Source of the DNA: Pseudomonas sp. ACN8
GTDB lineage: Bacteria > Pseudomonadota > Gammaproteobacteria > Pseudomonadales > Pseudomonadaceae
Assembly (NCBI RefSeq): GCF_002303925.1
Contig: NZ_MRCS01000055.1
Span: 1-43,096 of the forward strand
Direction: 5' to 3'
DNA length: 43,096 nucleotides
Below the pieces are notes generated by a model that saw only the letters and a program-made list of their open reading frames with translations, did not search any database and was not told the origin of the DNA. Of this stretch, positions 1-7,979 are shown piece by piece (position 1 is the stretch's first letter; the number at the start of each line of letters is the position of its first letter). The position numbers were made by a program, and so were the translations under genes.

Positions 1-28
1 ATGCATTCTTTATCGGCGCTTGGGTGAA

Positions 29-99
29 AGGAGGAGGGGCGAAATCTCCCACGGTCTGTACTGCGCTAACAGTCAGAATCGAGCCTTGTCCCTCCTCCT
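29..99. repeat. Long-range inverted repeat in the left-edge intergenic region
   Basis: A purine-rich block AGGAGGAGGG (29-38) is exactly complementary to CCCTCCTCCT (90-99), leaving a loop of about 51 bases. No gene can be supported in positions 1-171. One frame stays open from the left edge to about 141, but it ends inside a REP element and has no recognisable family, so I do not call it coding. The paired block could be part of a structured transcript or the end of something outside the window. Confidence 0.4.
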
Positions 100-119
100 C
101 CCTTCAAGTCCTACCATAC

Positions 120-140
120 AAGCGAGCTTGCTCGCGATGA
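120..140. repeat. Single REP element (CGAGC-type)
   Basis: AAGCGAGCTTGCTCGCGATGA resembles one arm of the REP pairs found elsewhere in the window. It has the CGAGC/GCTCG stem but no inverted partner nearby, so it is a solitary REP between the terminator of the NIF3-like gene and the window edge. Confidence 0.6.
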
Positions 141-171
141 GGCCCTCACTGACACCACTGAATCCTGAGCA

Positions 172-206
172 ACAAAAAACCCGCTGAAATCACTTTCAGC
201 GGGTTT
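172..206 (-). terminator. Rho-independent terminator after purL and the NIF3-like gene
   Basis: CCCGCTGAAA (180-189) and TTTCAGCGGG (194-203) form a perfect 10-bp stem with a 4-base loop. Read on the minus strand it is followed by a T-rich tract (TTTTTTGTT). It lies about 25 bases past the stop of the NIF3-like gene and should end the purL transcript. Confidence 0.85.
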
Positions 207-228
207 CTCATTTCAGCAGCCAGGAAGA

Positions 229-540
229 TCAGAAATCCTCCAACCGCCACACTTCATAAGCCGGTGTCTCGTAGGGATGGCTCTGTTTCAGAGCCGCCAC
301 CACCGAGCGAATCAACTCATCGGCCACCACCAGCTCAACCTTCCATTCCTCGACCTGTTCGACCTGCCCTGCCTCGCCAATGAACGGCTGACTGCCATCC
401 AGTGGGCGAAACTGGCCCAGGCCCGACACCTGCCACGCACAGTGGTCGTAAGCACCGATCCGCCCGCCACCGGCGGCGAATACGGCACTCTTCACGTCTT
501 CGACGTGACTGGTTGGAACGAAAAAGCTGAGCTTGTACAC
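229..540 (-). CDS. NIF3-like (YqfO-type) small protein, 103 aa
   Basis: This short protein matches the stand-alone version of the insert domain found in YqfO/NIF3 dinuclear-metal proteins, a PII/CutA-like fold. The C-terminal HPYETPAYEVW motif (residues about 88-98) is the recognisable signature. It starts at a GTG 20 bases after the purL stop on the same strand, so it is probably the last gene of a purL transcript ended by the hairpin just downstream. The exact function is not known. The full-length NIF3 family binds two metals, but those ligand domains are absent here, so no enzymatic role should be assumed. Confident about the family, not the role. Confidence 0.8.
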   Translation of the reverse strand: MYKLSFFVPTSHVEDVKSAVFAAGGGRIGAYDHCAWQVSGLGQFRPLDGSQPFIGEAGQVEQVEEWKVELVVADELIRSVVAALKQSHPYETPAYEVWRLEDF

Positions 541-560
541 GGCGCTTAGTTCACCCGCTT

Positions 561-3500
561 TTAGTTTACCCAGACCCGAGCATTACGGAACATACGCATC
601 AGCGGTGCATCTTCGTTCCAGTCATCGGAGCGCCACGAGTTCTGCACGGCGCGGAACACACGTTCCGGGTGCGGCATCATGATGGTCACGCGACCGTCGC
701 GGCTGGTCAAACCGGTGATCCCGCGCGGCGAGCCGTTCGGGTTGGCCGGGTAGCTTTCGGTGACTTTGCCGTGGTTGTCGACGAAACGCATCGCCACGCA
801 ACCGGACAGATCGGCTTCCAGCAGTGCTTCTTCGCTGGCGAACTCGGCGTGGCCTTCGCCGTGGGCGATGGCGATCGGCATGCGCGAACCGGCCATGCCT
901 TGCAGGAAGATCGAGTTCGATTCCTGGATCTGCACCATGGCAACGCGGGCTTCGAACTGCTCGGAACGGTTGCGCACGAAGTGCGGCCAGAACTCGCTGC
1001 CCGGGATCAGCTCATGCAGGTTGGACATCATCTGGCAACCATTGCACACGCCGAGGGTGAAGCTGTCGTTGCGTTCGAAGAAGCCCTGGAACGCATCGCG
1101 GGCACGGCTGTTGAACAGTGCGGATTTCGCCCAGCCTTCACCGGCACCCAGTACGTCGCCGTAAGAGAAACCACCGCAAGCGACCATGCCCTTGAACTCG
1201 TTCAGGTCGACACGGCCGGCCAGAATGTCGCTCATGTGCACGTCGATCGCGTTGAAACCGGCGCGGTCGAACGCAGCCGCCATTTCCACCTGACCGTTGA
1301 CGCCCTGCTCACGCAGTACGGCAACCTGTGGGCGAATGCCTTTCTTGATGTAAGGCGCGGCGATGTCCTGGTTGATGTCATAGCTCAGCTTGACGCTCAG
1401 ACCCGGGTTGTCTTCTTCCAGCAGTACGTCGAATTCCTGTTCGGCGCAGTCGGCGTTGTCACGCAGACGCTGGATCTGATAGCTGGTCTCGGCCCACTGG
1501 CGTTGCAGCAGACGACGCTGGCCTTCGAACACGGTGTCGCCGTTGAAGGTGATGCTGATCTCGCCGTTGTTCATCGGCTGACCGATCACCGACACGCAGT
1601 CGCCCAAACCGGCAGCGCTGAACTGCGCGAGGATGTCCGGGGTAGCATCCTGGCGAACCTGGATCACGGCACCCAGTTCTTCGTTGAACAGGATGGCAGC
1701 GATGTCGGCGGAGGTTTCCGCCAGACCGTCGAGGTTCAGGCTCAGGCCACAGTGACCGGCGAAGGCCATTTCCACTACGCTGGTCAGCAGACCACCGTCG
1801 GAACGGTCGTGGTAAGCCAGCAGGTGGTCGTCGGCGTTGAGGCCCTGGATCACCGCGAAGAAGGCTTTGAGGTCTTCGGCGTCATCGACGTCCGGCGCCT
1901 GCTTGCCGAGCTTGCCGTGAACCTGTGCCAGGATCGAGGCGCCCATGCGGTTCTGGCCATGGCCCAGATCGATCAGGATCAGGTCGGTGGTGCCCTTGTC
2001 CATGCGCAGTTGCGGGGTCAGGGTCTGACGGATGTCAGTCACTGGCGCGAAACCGGTCACGATCAGGGACATTGGCGAAGTCACGGACTTGTCCACGCCT
2101 TCGTCGTTCCAGCGCGTGGCCATGGACATCGAGTCCTTGCCCACGGGAATGGTGATGCCCAGCTCAGGGCACAGTTCCATGCCGACCGCTTTCACGGTGT
2201 CGTACAGGCGTGCATCTTCACCCGGGTGACCGGCAGCGGACATCCAGTTCGCCGACAGTTTGATGTCGGAGATCTTGCCGATGCGCGATGCCGCGATGTT
2301 GGTCAGGGTTTCGCCAATGGCCATGCGGCCCGACGCCGGAGCGTCCAGCAGTGCCAGCGGAGTACGCTCGCCCATGGCCATGGCTTCACCGGTGTAGACG
2401 TCGAAGCTGGTGGCGGTGACGGCAACGTCGGCCACCGGAACCTGCCACGGGCCGACCATCTGGTCACGGGCCACGAGGCCGGTGATGGTGCGGTCGCCGA
2501 TGGTGATCAGGAAGCTCTTGCTCGCCACGGCCGGGTGATGCAGGACGCGCTCGACGCAGTTGGCGATGTCGAGGGTCGACGGATCGAAATCGTCGCCCAG
2601 TTCGTTTTCACGAACCACCGAACGGTGCATGCGCGGGGCTTTGCCCAGCAGCACTTCCAGTGGCATGTCCACCGGGCTGTTGCCGAAGTGGCTATCCGTG
2701 ACAGTAAGCTGCGGTTCGGCGGTGGCTTCACCGACTACGGCGAACGGGCAACGCTCGCGTTCGCAGATCGCCTTGAAGCGCTCGAAGTCAGCCGGACCGA
2801 CCGCCAGAACGTAACGTTCCTGGGATTCGTTGGACCAGATCTCGTGCGGGGCCATGCCCGGCTCGTCGTTTGGAATGTTGCGCAGTTCGAAACGACCACC
2901 GCGGTCGCCGTCGTTGACCAGTTCCGGGAAGGCGTTGGACAGACCACCCGCACCCACGTCGTGGATGAAGCTGATCGGGTTCTTGTCGCCCAACTGCCAG
3001 CAACGGTCGATGACTTCCTGGCAGCGACGTTCCATCTCAGGGTTTTCGCGCTGTACCGAAGCGAAGTCCAGGTCCGCCGAGCTGGTGCCGGTGGCCATGG
3101 AGGAAGCCGCGCCGCCGCCCAGGCCGATCAGCATCGCCGGGCCGCCGAGCACGATCAGCTTGGAGCCGACCAGGATCTCGCCTTTCTTGACGTGTTCTTC
3201 ACGGATGTTGCCCATGCCACCGGCCAGCATGATTGGCTTGTGGTAGCCACGAACTTCGTCACCGTGCGGGGTGGTGATCGATTGTTCGAAGGTACGGAAG
3301 TAGCCGGTCAGGGCCGGACGGCCGAATTCGTTGTTGAACGCAGCGCCGCCCAGCGGGCCTTCGATCATGATGTCCAGCGCGGTAACGATGCGCTCGGGCT
3401 TGCCGTACGGCACTTCCCACGGCTGTTCGAAGCCCGGGATCTGCAGGTTCGACACGGTGAAACCGGTCAGGCCGGCTTTCGGCTTGGCGCCGCGACCGGT

Positions 3501-4457
3501 GGCGCCTTCATCGCGGATCTCGCCACCGGAACCGGTGGATGCGCCCGGGAACGGGGCAATCGCGGTCGGGTGGTTGTGAGTCTCGACCTTCATCAGGATA
3601 TGCACCGGCTCCTGCACCGCGCCGTACTGGCGGGTCTCAGGGTCCGGGAAGAAACGCCCGGCCACGGAGCCGACGATCACCGAAGCGTTGTCCTTATAAG
3701 CCGACAGAACGCCTTCGCTGTGCATCACGTAGGTGTTCTTGATCATGCCGAACAGGCTTTTTTCCTGGCTCTCGCCGTCGATGTCCCAACTGGCGTTGAA
3801 GATCTTGTGACGGCAGTGCTCGGAGTTCGCCTGGGCGAACATCATCAGTTCGATGTCGTGCGGGTTGCGCGAAAGGCCGACGAAGGCGTTGACCAGATAG
3901 TCGATCTCGTCTTCGGCCAGGGCCAGGCCCAGCTCGGTGTTGGCTTTTTCCAGCGCGGCGCGGCCGCCACCCAACACGTCGATCGCGGTCAGGGGTTTCG
4001 GTTCGGCGTGGCTGAACAGGCCGGCGGCCTGTTCGAGGTTGCCCAGGACGATCTGGGTCATGCGGTCGTGCAGACCGTCGGCGATCAGCTGGGCTTCAGC
4101 GTCGCTGAACTGGCCGGCCACGTAGAACGCAATACCGCGCTCCAGGCGCTGGATTTTCGCCAGGCCACAGTTGCGGGCGATGTCGCTGGCTTTGCTCGAC
4201 CATGGCGAGATGGTGCCGAAACGCGGCAGCACCAGAAACAGACGACCGGTCGGTTCCTGTACCGGAACGCTTGGACCGTACTTCAGAAGGCGCGCAAGCA
4301 CCTGCTGTTCGTCGCCGGTCAGGACGCCGGTAACTTCGGCGAAGTGAGCGAATTCAGCATACAGGCCACTGACAGCCGGAACCTTCTGGCTCAGTTGCTC
4401 AAGGAGTTTGCTGTGGCGAAAGGCAGAAAGGGCAGGAGCGCCGCGCAGGATCAACAT
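561..4457 (-). CDS. purL: Phosphoribosylformylglycinamidine synthase
   Basis: Catalyses the fourth step of de novo purine synthesis, ATP-dependent conversion of FGAR plus glutamine to FGAM, in the cytoplasm. At 1298 residues it is the large single-chain form typical of gammaproteobacteria. An N-terminal PurS-like part is followed by two AIRS-type halves (motif VETHNHPTAIAPFPGA in the first) and a C-terminal class I glutamine amidotransferase. The glutaminase triad is visible: Cys1138 in GVCNGC, and His1263 and Glu1265 in MPHPER. These fall within a few residues of the E. coli positions. It starts with ATG and is divergent from mltF, as in other pseudomonads. No frameshift or internal stop was seen. 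Confidence 0.98.
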   Translation of the reverse strand: MLILRGAPALSAFRHSKLLEQLSQKVPAVSGLYAEFAHFAEVTGVLTGDEQQVLARLLKYGPSVPVQEPTGRLFLVLPRFGTISPWSSKASDIARNCGLAKIQRLERGIAFYVAGQFSDAEAQLIADGLHDRMTQIVLGNLEQAAGLFSHAEPKPLTAIDVLGGGRAALEKANTELGLALAEDEIDYLVNAFVGLSRNPHDIELMMFAQANSEHCRHKIFNASWDIDGESQEKSLFGMIKNTYVMHSEGVLSAYKDNASVIVGSVAGRFFPDPETRQYGAVQEPVHILMKVETHNHPTAIAPFPGASTGSGGEIRDEGATGRGAKPKAGLTGFTVSNLQIPGFEQPWEVPYGKPERIVTALDIMIEGPLGGAAFNNEFGRPALTGYFRTFEQSITTPHGDEVRGYHKPIMLAGGMGNIREEHVKKGEILVGSKLIVLGGPAMLIGLGGGAASSMATGTSSADLDFASVQRENPEMERRCQEVIDRCWQLGDKNPISFIHDVGAGGLSNAFPELVNDGDRGGRFELRNIPNDEPGMAPHEIWSNESQERYVLAVGPADFERFKAICERERCPFAVVGEATAEPQLTVTDSHFGNSPVDMPLEVLLGKAPRMHRSVVRENELGDDFDPSTLDIANCVERVLHHPAVASKSFLITIGDRTITGLVARDQMVGPWQVPVADVAVTATSFDVYTGEAMAMGERTPLALLDAPASGRMAIGETLTNIAASRIGKISDIKLSANWMSAAGHPGEDARLYDTVKAVGMELCPELGITIPVGKDSMSMATRWNDEGVDKSVTSPMSLIVTGFAPVTDIRQTLTPQLRMDKGTTDLILIDLGHGQNRMGASILAQVHGKLGKQAPDVDDAEDLKAFFAVIQGLNADDHLLAYHDRSDGGLLTSVVEMAFAGHCGLSLNLDGLAETSADIAAILFNEELGAVIQVRQDATPDILAQFSAAGLGDCVSVIGQPMNNGEISITFNGDTVFEGQRRLLQRQWAETSYQIQRLRDNADCAEQEFDVLLEEDNPGLSVKLSYDINQDIAAPYIKKGIRPQVAVLREQGVNGQVEMAAAFDRAGFNAIDVHMSDILAGRVDLNEFKGMVACGGFSYGDVLGAGEGWAKSALFNSRARDAFQGFFERNDSFTLGVCNGCQMMSNLHELIPGSEFWPHFVRNRSEQFEARVAMVQIQESNSIFLQGMAGSRMPIAIAHGEGHAEFASEEALLEADLSGCVAMRFVDNHGKVTESYPANPNGSPRGITGLTSRDGRVTIMMPHPERVFRAVQNSWRSDDWNEDAPLMRMFRNARVWVN

Positions 4458-4499
4458 CTTCGGGACAGCCTCGGGAAGGGGTGTGCTTTGAGGCCGTGC

Positions 4500-4528
4500 A
4501 TTCTAGCCTAAACAGGCCGCGACATCAC
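4500..4528 (-). promoter_or_regulatory. Candidate purL promoter
   Basis: Minus-strand TAGAAT (4500-4505) is a good -10 match, with a weak -35 (GTGATG, 4523-4528) at 17 bases. Transcription would start near 4493 and give a leader of about 36 bases before the purL ATG. The region 4458-4742 between purL and mltF holds no other recognisable gene. Confidence 0.35.
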
Positions 4529-4730
4529 CCGAAACGCTACGCACGGTTGCACTCGGGTGTCGATCTGTGTTTCTGCCTCGAAAGTCAGGTTAATGGGGCG
4601 TGTGGCGACAGCTTATTTTTGCTGTAACAAAATGCAGACAAAGCCCATTCCTGCGGGGTTTCGGTCGGTTTTGGGATCTCTAGCAGACAACCCCCTCGCT
4701 GTCGAGATATGGCGCCCGTGGTCCTTTGCG

Positions 4731-4736
4731 TATACT
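4731..4736 (+). promoter_or_regulatory. Candidate -10 box immediately before mltF
   Basis: TATACT ends only six bases before the mltF ATG at 4743. No convincing -35 element or ribosome-binding site is seen. If this -10 is used, the mRNA would begin at or next to the start codon. It may instead be a chance match, with the real promoter further upstream. Confidence 0.35.
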
Positions 4737-4742
4737 GCGCAG

Positions 4743-6203
4743 ATGTTTTTCCCAACGGCTTTGCGTCCGCGGTACGCCAAATGGCTGATCGCAACCGGAC
4801 TCTTCCTGATGCTCGGTGGCTGTGTTGATAAACCCAACACGCTCGAGCGCGTAAAGGAGGATGGTGTGCTGCGGGTGGTTACCCGAAACAGCCCCGCCAC
4901 CTACTTTCAGGATCGCAACGGTGAAACCGGCTTCGAATACGAGCTGGTGAAGCGCTTCGCCGACGATCTGGGGGTCGAGCTCAAGATCGAGACCGCCGAC
5001 AACCTCGATGACCTGTTCAACCAGGTCGGCAAGCCCAATGGCCCGGTGCTGGCGGCGGCCGGCCTGGTCAGCAGCGAAGAGCGCAAGAAGCAAGTGCGCT
5101 TCTCCCATTCCTACCTGGAAGTCACCCCGCAGATCATCTACCGCAACGGCCAGTCCCGGCCGACCGATGCGAAGGATCTGGTGGGCAAGAAGATCATGGT
5201 GCTCAAGGGCAGCACCCATGCTGAACAACTGGCGCAGCTGAAACAGAAATTTCCCGGCATCGAATACGAAGAGTCCGACGCAGTCGAGGTCGTCGATCTC
5301 CTGCGCATGGTGGACGAAGGCCAGATCGACCTGACACTGGTCGACTCCAACGAAGTGGCGATGAACCAGGTGTACTTCACCAACATCCGGGTCGCCTTCG
5401 ACCTCGGTGACGCCAGCAACCAGAGCTGGGCCGTCGCCCCGGGCGACGACAACAGCCTGCTCAACGAAATCAATGATTACCTCGACAAGGTCAAGAAGAA
5501 CGGCACGCTGCAACGTCTCAAGGACCGCTACTACGGGCATGTCGACGTCCTCGGCTACATGGGTGCCACCACCTTTGCCCAACACTTGCAGCAACGCCTG
5601 CCCAAGTACGAACAGCACTTCAAGGCCTACGCCAAGAAGGAGAAAGTCGACTGGCGCCTGCTGGCGGCCATCGGGTACCAGGAATCGTTGTGGCAACCGG
5701 CGGTCACGTCCAAGACCGGCGTGCGCGGCCTGATGATGCTGACCCAGAACACCGCGCAGGCCATGGGCGTGTCCAACCGCCTGGACCCCCGGCAGAGCAT
5801 CATGGGCGGCGCCAAGTACCTGGCCTACATGAAAGACCAGCTCGACGATTCGATTCAGGAACCGGACCGGACCTGGTTTGCCCTGGCAGCCTACAACGTC
5901 GGCAGCGGCCACCTCGACGACGCCCGCAAACTGGCGGCCAAGGAAGGGTTGAACCCGGACAAATGGCTGGACGTGAAGAAGATCCTGCCGCGCCTGTCGG
6001 AAAAGAAGTGGTACAGCAAAACCCGTTACGGCTACGCCCGTGGCGGCGAACCGGTGCATTTCGTGGCGAACATCCGTCGCTACTACGACATCCTGACCTG
6101 GGTCACGCAGCCGCAGCTTGAAGGCGATCAGGTCGCCGAGGGCAAACTGCTTGTTCCGGGGATCGACAAATCAAAACCGGCCCAAGAGCCAGCCCCGCTC
6201 TGA
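4743..6203 (+). CDS. mltF: Membrane-bound lytic murein transglycosylase F
   Basis: Cleaves the glycan strands of peptidoglycan between MurNAc and GlcNAc, forming 1,6-anhydro-MurNAc, at the inner face of the outer membrane. The 486-residue product has an N-terminal lipoprotein-like signal (LFLMLGGC), a periplasmic solute-binding-like domain (about residues 40-265) and a C-terminal lysozyme-like SLT domain. The catalytic Glu is Glu314 in GYQESLW, the same number as in E. coli MltF. The reading frame stays open back to 4557, but the ATG at 4743 gives the expected signal peptide and the family length, so I chose it. There is no clear Shine-Dalgarno. It is divergent from purL, the usual pseudomonad arrangement. 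Confidence 0.95.
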   Translation: MFFPTALRPRYAKWLIATGLFLMLGGCVDKPNTLERVKEDGVLRVVTRNSPATYFQDRNGETGFEYELVKRFADDLGVELKIETADNLDDLFNQVGKPNGPVLAAAGLVSSEERKKQVRFSHSYLEVTPQIIYRNGQSRPTDAKDLVGKKIMVLKGSTHAEQLAQLKQKFPGIEYEESDAVEVVDLLRMVDEGQIDLTLVDSNEVAMNQVYFTNIRVAFDLGDASNQSWAVAPGDDNSLLNEINDYLDKVKKNGTLQRLKDRYYGHVDVLGYMGATTFAQHLQQRLPKYEQHFKAYAKKEKVDWRLLAAIGYQESLWQPAVTSKTGVRGLMMLTQNTAQAMGVSNRLDPRQSIMGGAKYLAYMKDQLDDSIQEPDRTWFALAAYNVGSGHLDDARKLAAKEGLNPDKWLDVKKILPRLSEKKWYSKTRYGYARGGEPVHFVANIRRYYDILTWVTQPQLEGDQVAEGKLLVPGIDKSKPAQEPAPL

Positions 6204-6221
6204 CAGACGCCTTTAACCAAA

Positions 6222-6311
6222 TGTGGGAGCCAGCCTGCTGGCGATAGCGGTTCATCATTCGACATCTTTGTTGACTGACACTCCGTTATCGCCAGCAGGC
6301 TAGCTCCCACA
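6222..6311. repeat. REP pair (REPIN), CCAGC-type, TGTGGG ends outward
   Basis: Two inverted arms, TGTGGGAGCCAGCCTGCTGG at the left and its near-complement at 6287-6311, enclose an internal segment containing TTGTTGACTGACA. It lies between the convergent 3' ends of mltF and pdxJ. The stem sequence is CCAGC/GCTGG, the variant also seen at 20851 and 23060. Confidence 0.85.
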
Positions 6312-6329
6312 TTGGTTTTGCGTTGTTGC

Positions 6330-7073
6330 TTAGGCCTTGGCAGCAGCCAAGATCAGGGCTTTCATTTCGGACACGGCGGATTTGAAGCCCACGAACAGCG
6401 CATGGGCCACCAGCGCATGGCCGATGTTCAGCTCGTTGATGCCCTTGATCGCCGCCACGGCTTCAACGTTGTGATAGTGCAGGCCATGGCCGGCATTGAC
6501 GATCAGGCCCTGGGCCAAACCAAACGCAACGCCATCGGCCACCCGCTTGAGTTCTTCGGCGACTTCGGTCGGGGTCTCGGCATCGGCATAACGCCCGGTG
6601 TGCAACTCGATGGCCGGGGCGCCGACACGGCGGGAGGCTTCGATCTGGCGCTCATCGGCATCGATGAACAACGACACTTCGGAGCCGATCTTCGCCAGAC
6701 GTTCGACCGCCGCCTTGATCCGCGCTTCCTGCCCCGCCACGTCCAGGCCGCCTTCGGTGGTCAGCTCCTGACGGGTTTCCGGCACCAGGCAAATGTGCGC
6801 CGGGCGGATGCGCTCGGCGAACTGCATCATTTCTTCGGTGACGCCCATTTCGAAGTTCATGCGGGTTTGCAGCACGTCCTTGAGCAGCAGAACGTCGCGC
6901 TCCTGAATATGCCGACGGTCTTCGCGCAGGTGCACGGTGATGCCGTCGGCACCCGCCTCTTCCGCGTCCAGTGCTGCCTTGACCGGGTCCGGGTAACGGG
7001 TGCCCCGGGCCTGACGCAGGGTGGCAACGTGGTCGATGTTCACGCCAAGAAGAATACGGGTGCTGGTGGTCAC
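6330..7073 (-). CDS. pdxJ: Pyridoxine 5'-phosphate synthase
   Basis: Condenses 1-deoxy-xylulose 5-phosphate with 3-amino-2-oxopropyl phosphate to form pyridoxine 5'-phosphate, the last ring-forming step of DXP-dependent vitamin B6 synthesis. The 247-residue TIM-barrel protein begins with the family signature GVNIDHVATLRQARGT and keeps HLREDRRHI. It starts at GTG (7073) with GGAG about 8 bases upstream. It follows recO on the same strand after about 50 bases, the usual era-recO-pdxJ order in proteobacteria. It ends just before a REP pair and is convergent with mltF, an unusual neighbour. Confidence 0.97.
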   Translation of the reverse strand: MTTSTRILLGVNIDHVATLRQARGTRYPDPVKAALDAEEAGADGITVHLREDRRHIQERDVLLLKDVLQTRMNFEMGVTEEMMQFAERIRPAHICLVPETRQELTTEGGLDVAGQEARIKAAVERLAKIGSEVSLFIDADERQIEASRRVGAPAIELHTGRYADAETPTEVAEELKRVADGVAFGLAQGLIVNAGHGLHYHNVEAVAAIKGINELNIGHALVAHALFVGFKSAVSEMKALILAAAKA

Positions 7074-7122
7074 GGAAGCGCTCCAGAAGAAGAGAAAGTT
7101 CGGTGCACAGCATACGGTGTGA

Positions 7123-7806
7123 TCAGGGCTTGCGAAACAGCTCGCGACTGACGAGTGGACGGCCGCCCAGGTGAACGGCCAACGCCTGGCGCATCAAGCG
7201 CTTGGCGGCGGACAGAGCGCCGGGGGCGGACCAGTCGGCTTCAGCCATGGCCAACAGCTCGGCACCATTGAACAGGCCCGGCTGCAGCAGATAGACCCGT
7301 TCAAGCCCCGCATCCACTTGCAGGCGGTAGAGGCCGTCCGGCGCGATGGGCTGATCATGAACATCAGCAGTCAGGGAAAACCCGTAGCCGAGGTCATCGA
7401 GCAAGCGCCACTCGAAGGAGCGCAGCAAGGGCTCCAGTGGGCGACCTTCGGCCAGGGCCAACAAAGTGGCGGCGTAATGATCGAACACCGATGGGAGCGG
7501 ATCTTCAGCGGGCAGCAGGCGAATCAGCAGCTCATTGAGATAAAGCCCACTGAACAGCGCCTCGCCGTTGAGCCAGGTGGAAACCCCGGCACTTTCCATG
7601 CGCCCGACGTTCTTCAGCTCGCCCTTGCCCCGGAACTCGACTTCCAGCGGCACGAATGGCCGCGCCAGCGTCCCGGCCTTGCCCCGCGCACTGCGCAATA
7701 CCGCCCGCAGCCGACCTTGCGGCGTGAGGAAGTCCACCAGCGCACTGTTTTCACGGTAGGCGCGGGAATGCAGGACATAGGCGGGTTGGGCGATGGGTTG
7801 GGACAT
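7123..7806 (-). CDS. recO: DNA repair protein RecO
   Basis: RecO anneals single strands and, with RecR/RecF, helps load RecA at gaps in recombinational repair. The 227-residue product has an N-terminal OB-fold (PAYVLHSRAYRENSALVDF, residues about 7-25) and a helical C-terminal region. The frame stays open to a TTG at 7824, but the ATG at 7806 gives the conserved MSQPIAQPAYVL start. Pseudomonad RecO lacks the zinc cysteines found in Bacillus-type RecO, as here. It is separated from era by about 173 bases that contain a REP pair, so coupling to the era transcript is looser than in many relatives. Confidence 0.93.
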   Translation of the reverse strand: MSQPIAQPAYVLHSRAYRENSALVDFLTPQGRLRAVLRSARGKAGTLARPFVPLEVEFRGKGELKNVGRMESAGVSTWLNGEALFSGLYLNELLIRLLPAEDPLPSVFDHYAATLLALAEGRPLEPLLRSFEWRLLDDLGYGFSLTADVHDQPIAPDGLYRLQVDAGLERVYLLQPGLFNGAELLAMAEADWSAPGALSAAKRLMRQALAVHLGGRPLVSRELFRKP

Positions 7807-7861
7807 GGAAATCGCAGATCTCAATGAGTGAGCACGGTATTACTGACAACCCCAAAACCAC

Positions 7862-7951
7862 TGTGGGAGCGAGCCTGCTCGCGATGGGGGACTAACATTC
7901 AACAGAGTTGTTGACTGACAGACCGCTATCGCGAGCAGGCTCGCTCCCACA
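7862..7951. repeat. REP pair (REPIN), CGAGC-type, inside the era-recO gap
   Basis: Two inverted arms (TGTGGGAGCGAGCCTGCTCG and its complement, 7928-7951) flank a segment containing TTGTTGACTGACA, the same internal motif as in the pair at 6222. It sits between two co-directional genes, era and recO, of a normally continuous cluster. There it could act as an RNA-stabilising or transcription-attenuating structure. Confidence 0.85.
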
Positions 7952-7979
7952 GGGGATCCTCGTACATCCAGATCAGGTA

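Noticed and set aside
1..141. Partial gene entering from the left edge (frame open to about 141)
   Set aside because: The frame ends in a REP element, shows no family resemblance and could be chance at this length.
669..4511. Very long open frame of 1280 codons on the strand opposite purL
   Set aside because: It is the mirror of purL in a high-GC genome. The composition is His/Val/Arg/Gln-rich with no known domain, and purL with its complete catalytic residues explains the stretch.
4680..6059. 459-codon frame opposite mltF
   Set aside because: Antisense shadow of mltF with no recognisable motif and no ribosome-binding site.
6222..7951. Possible CRISPR array or phage attachment sites from the repeated GTGGGAGC sequences
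   Set aside because: The repeats are inverted pairs scattered between genes with unequal spacing and are REP elements. There are no evenly spaced direct repeats and no cas or integrase genes.
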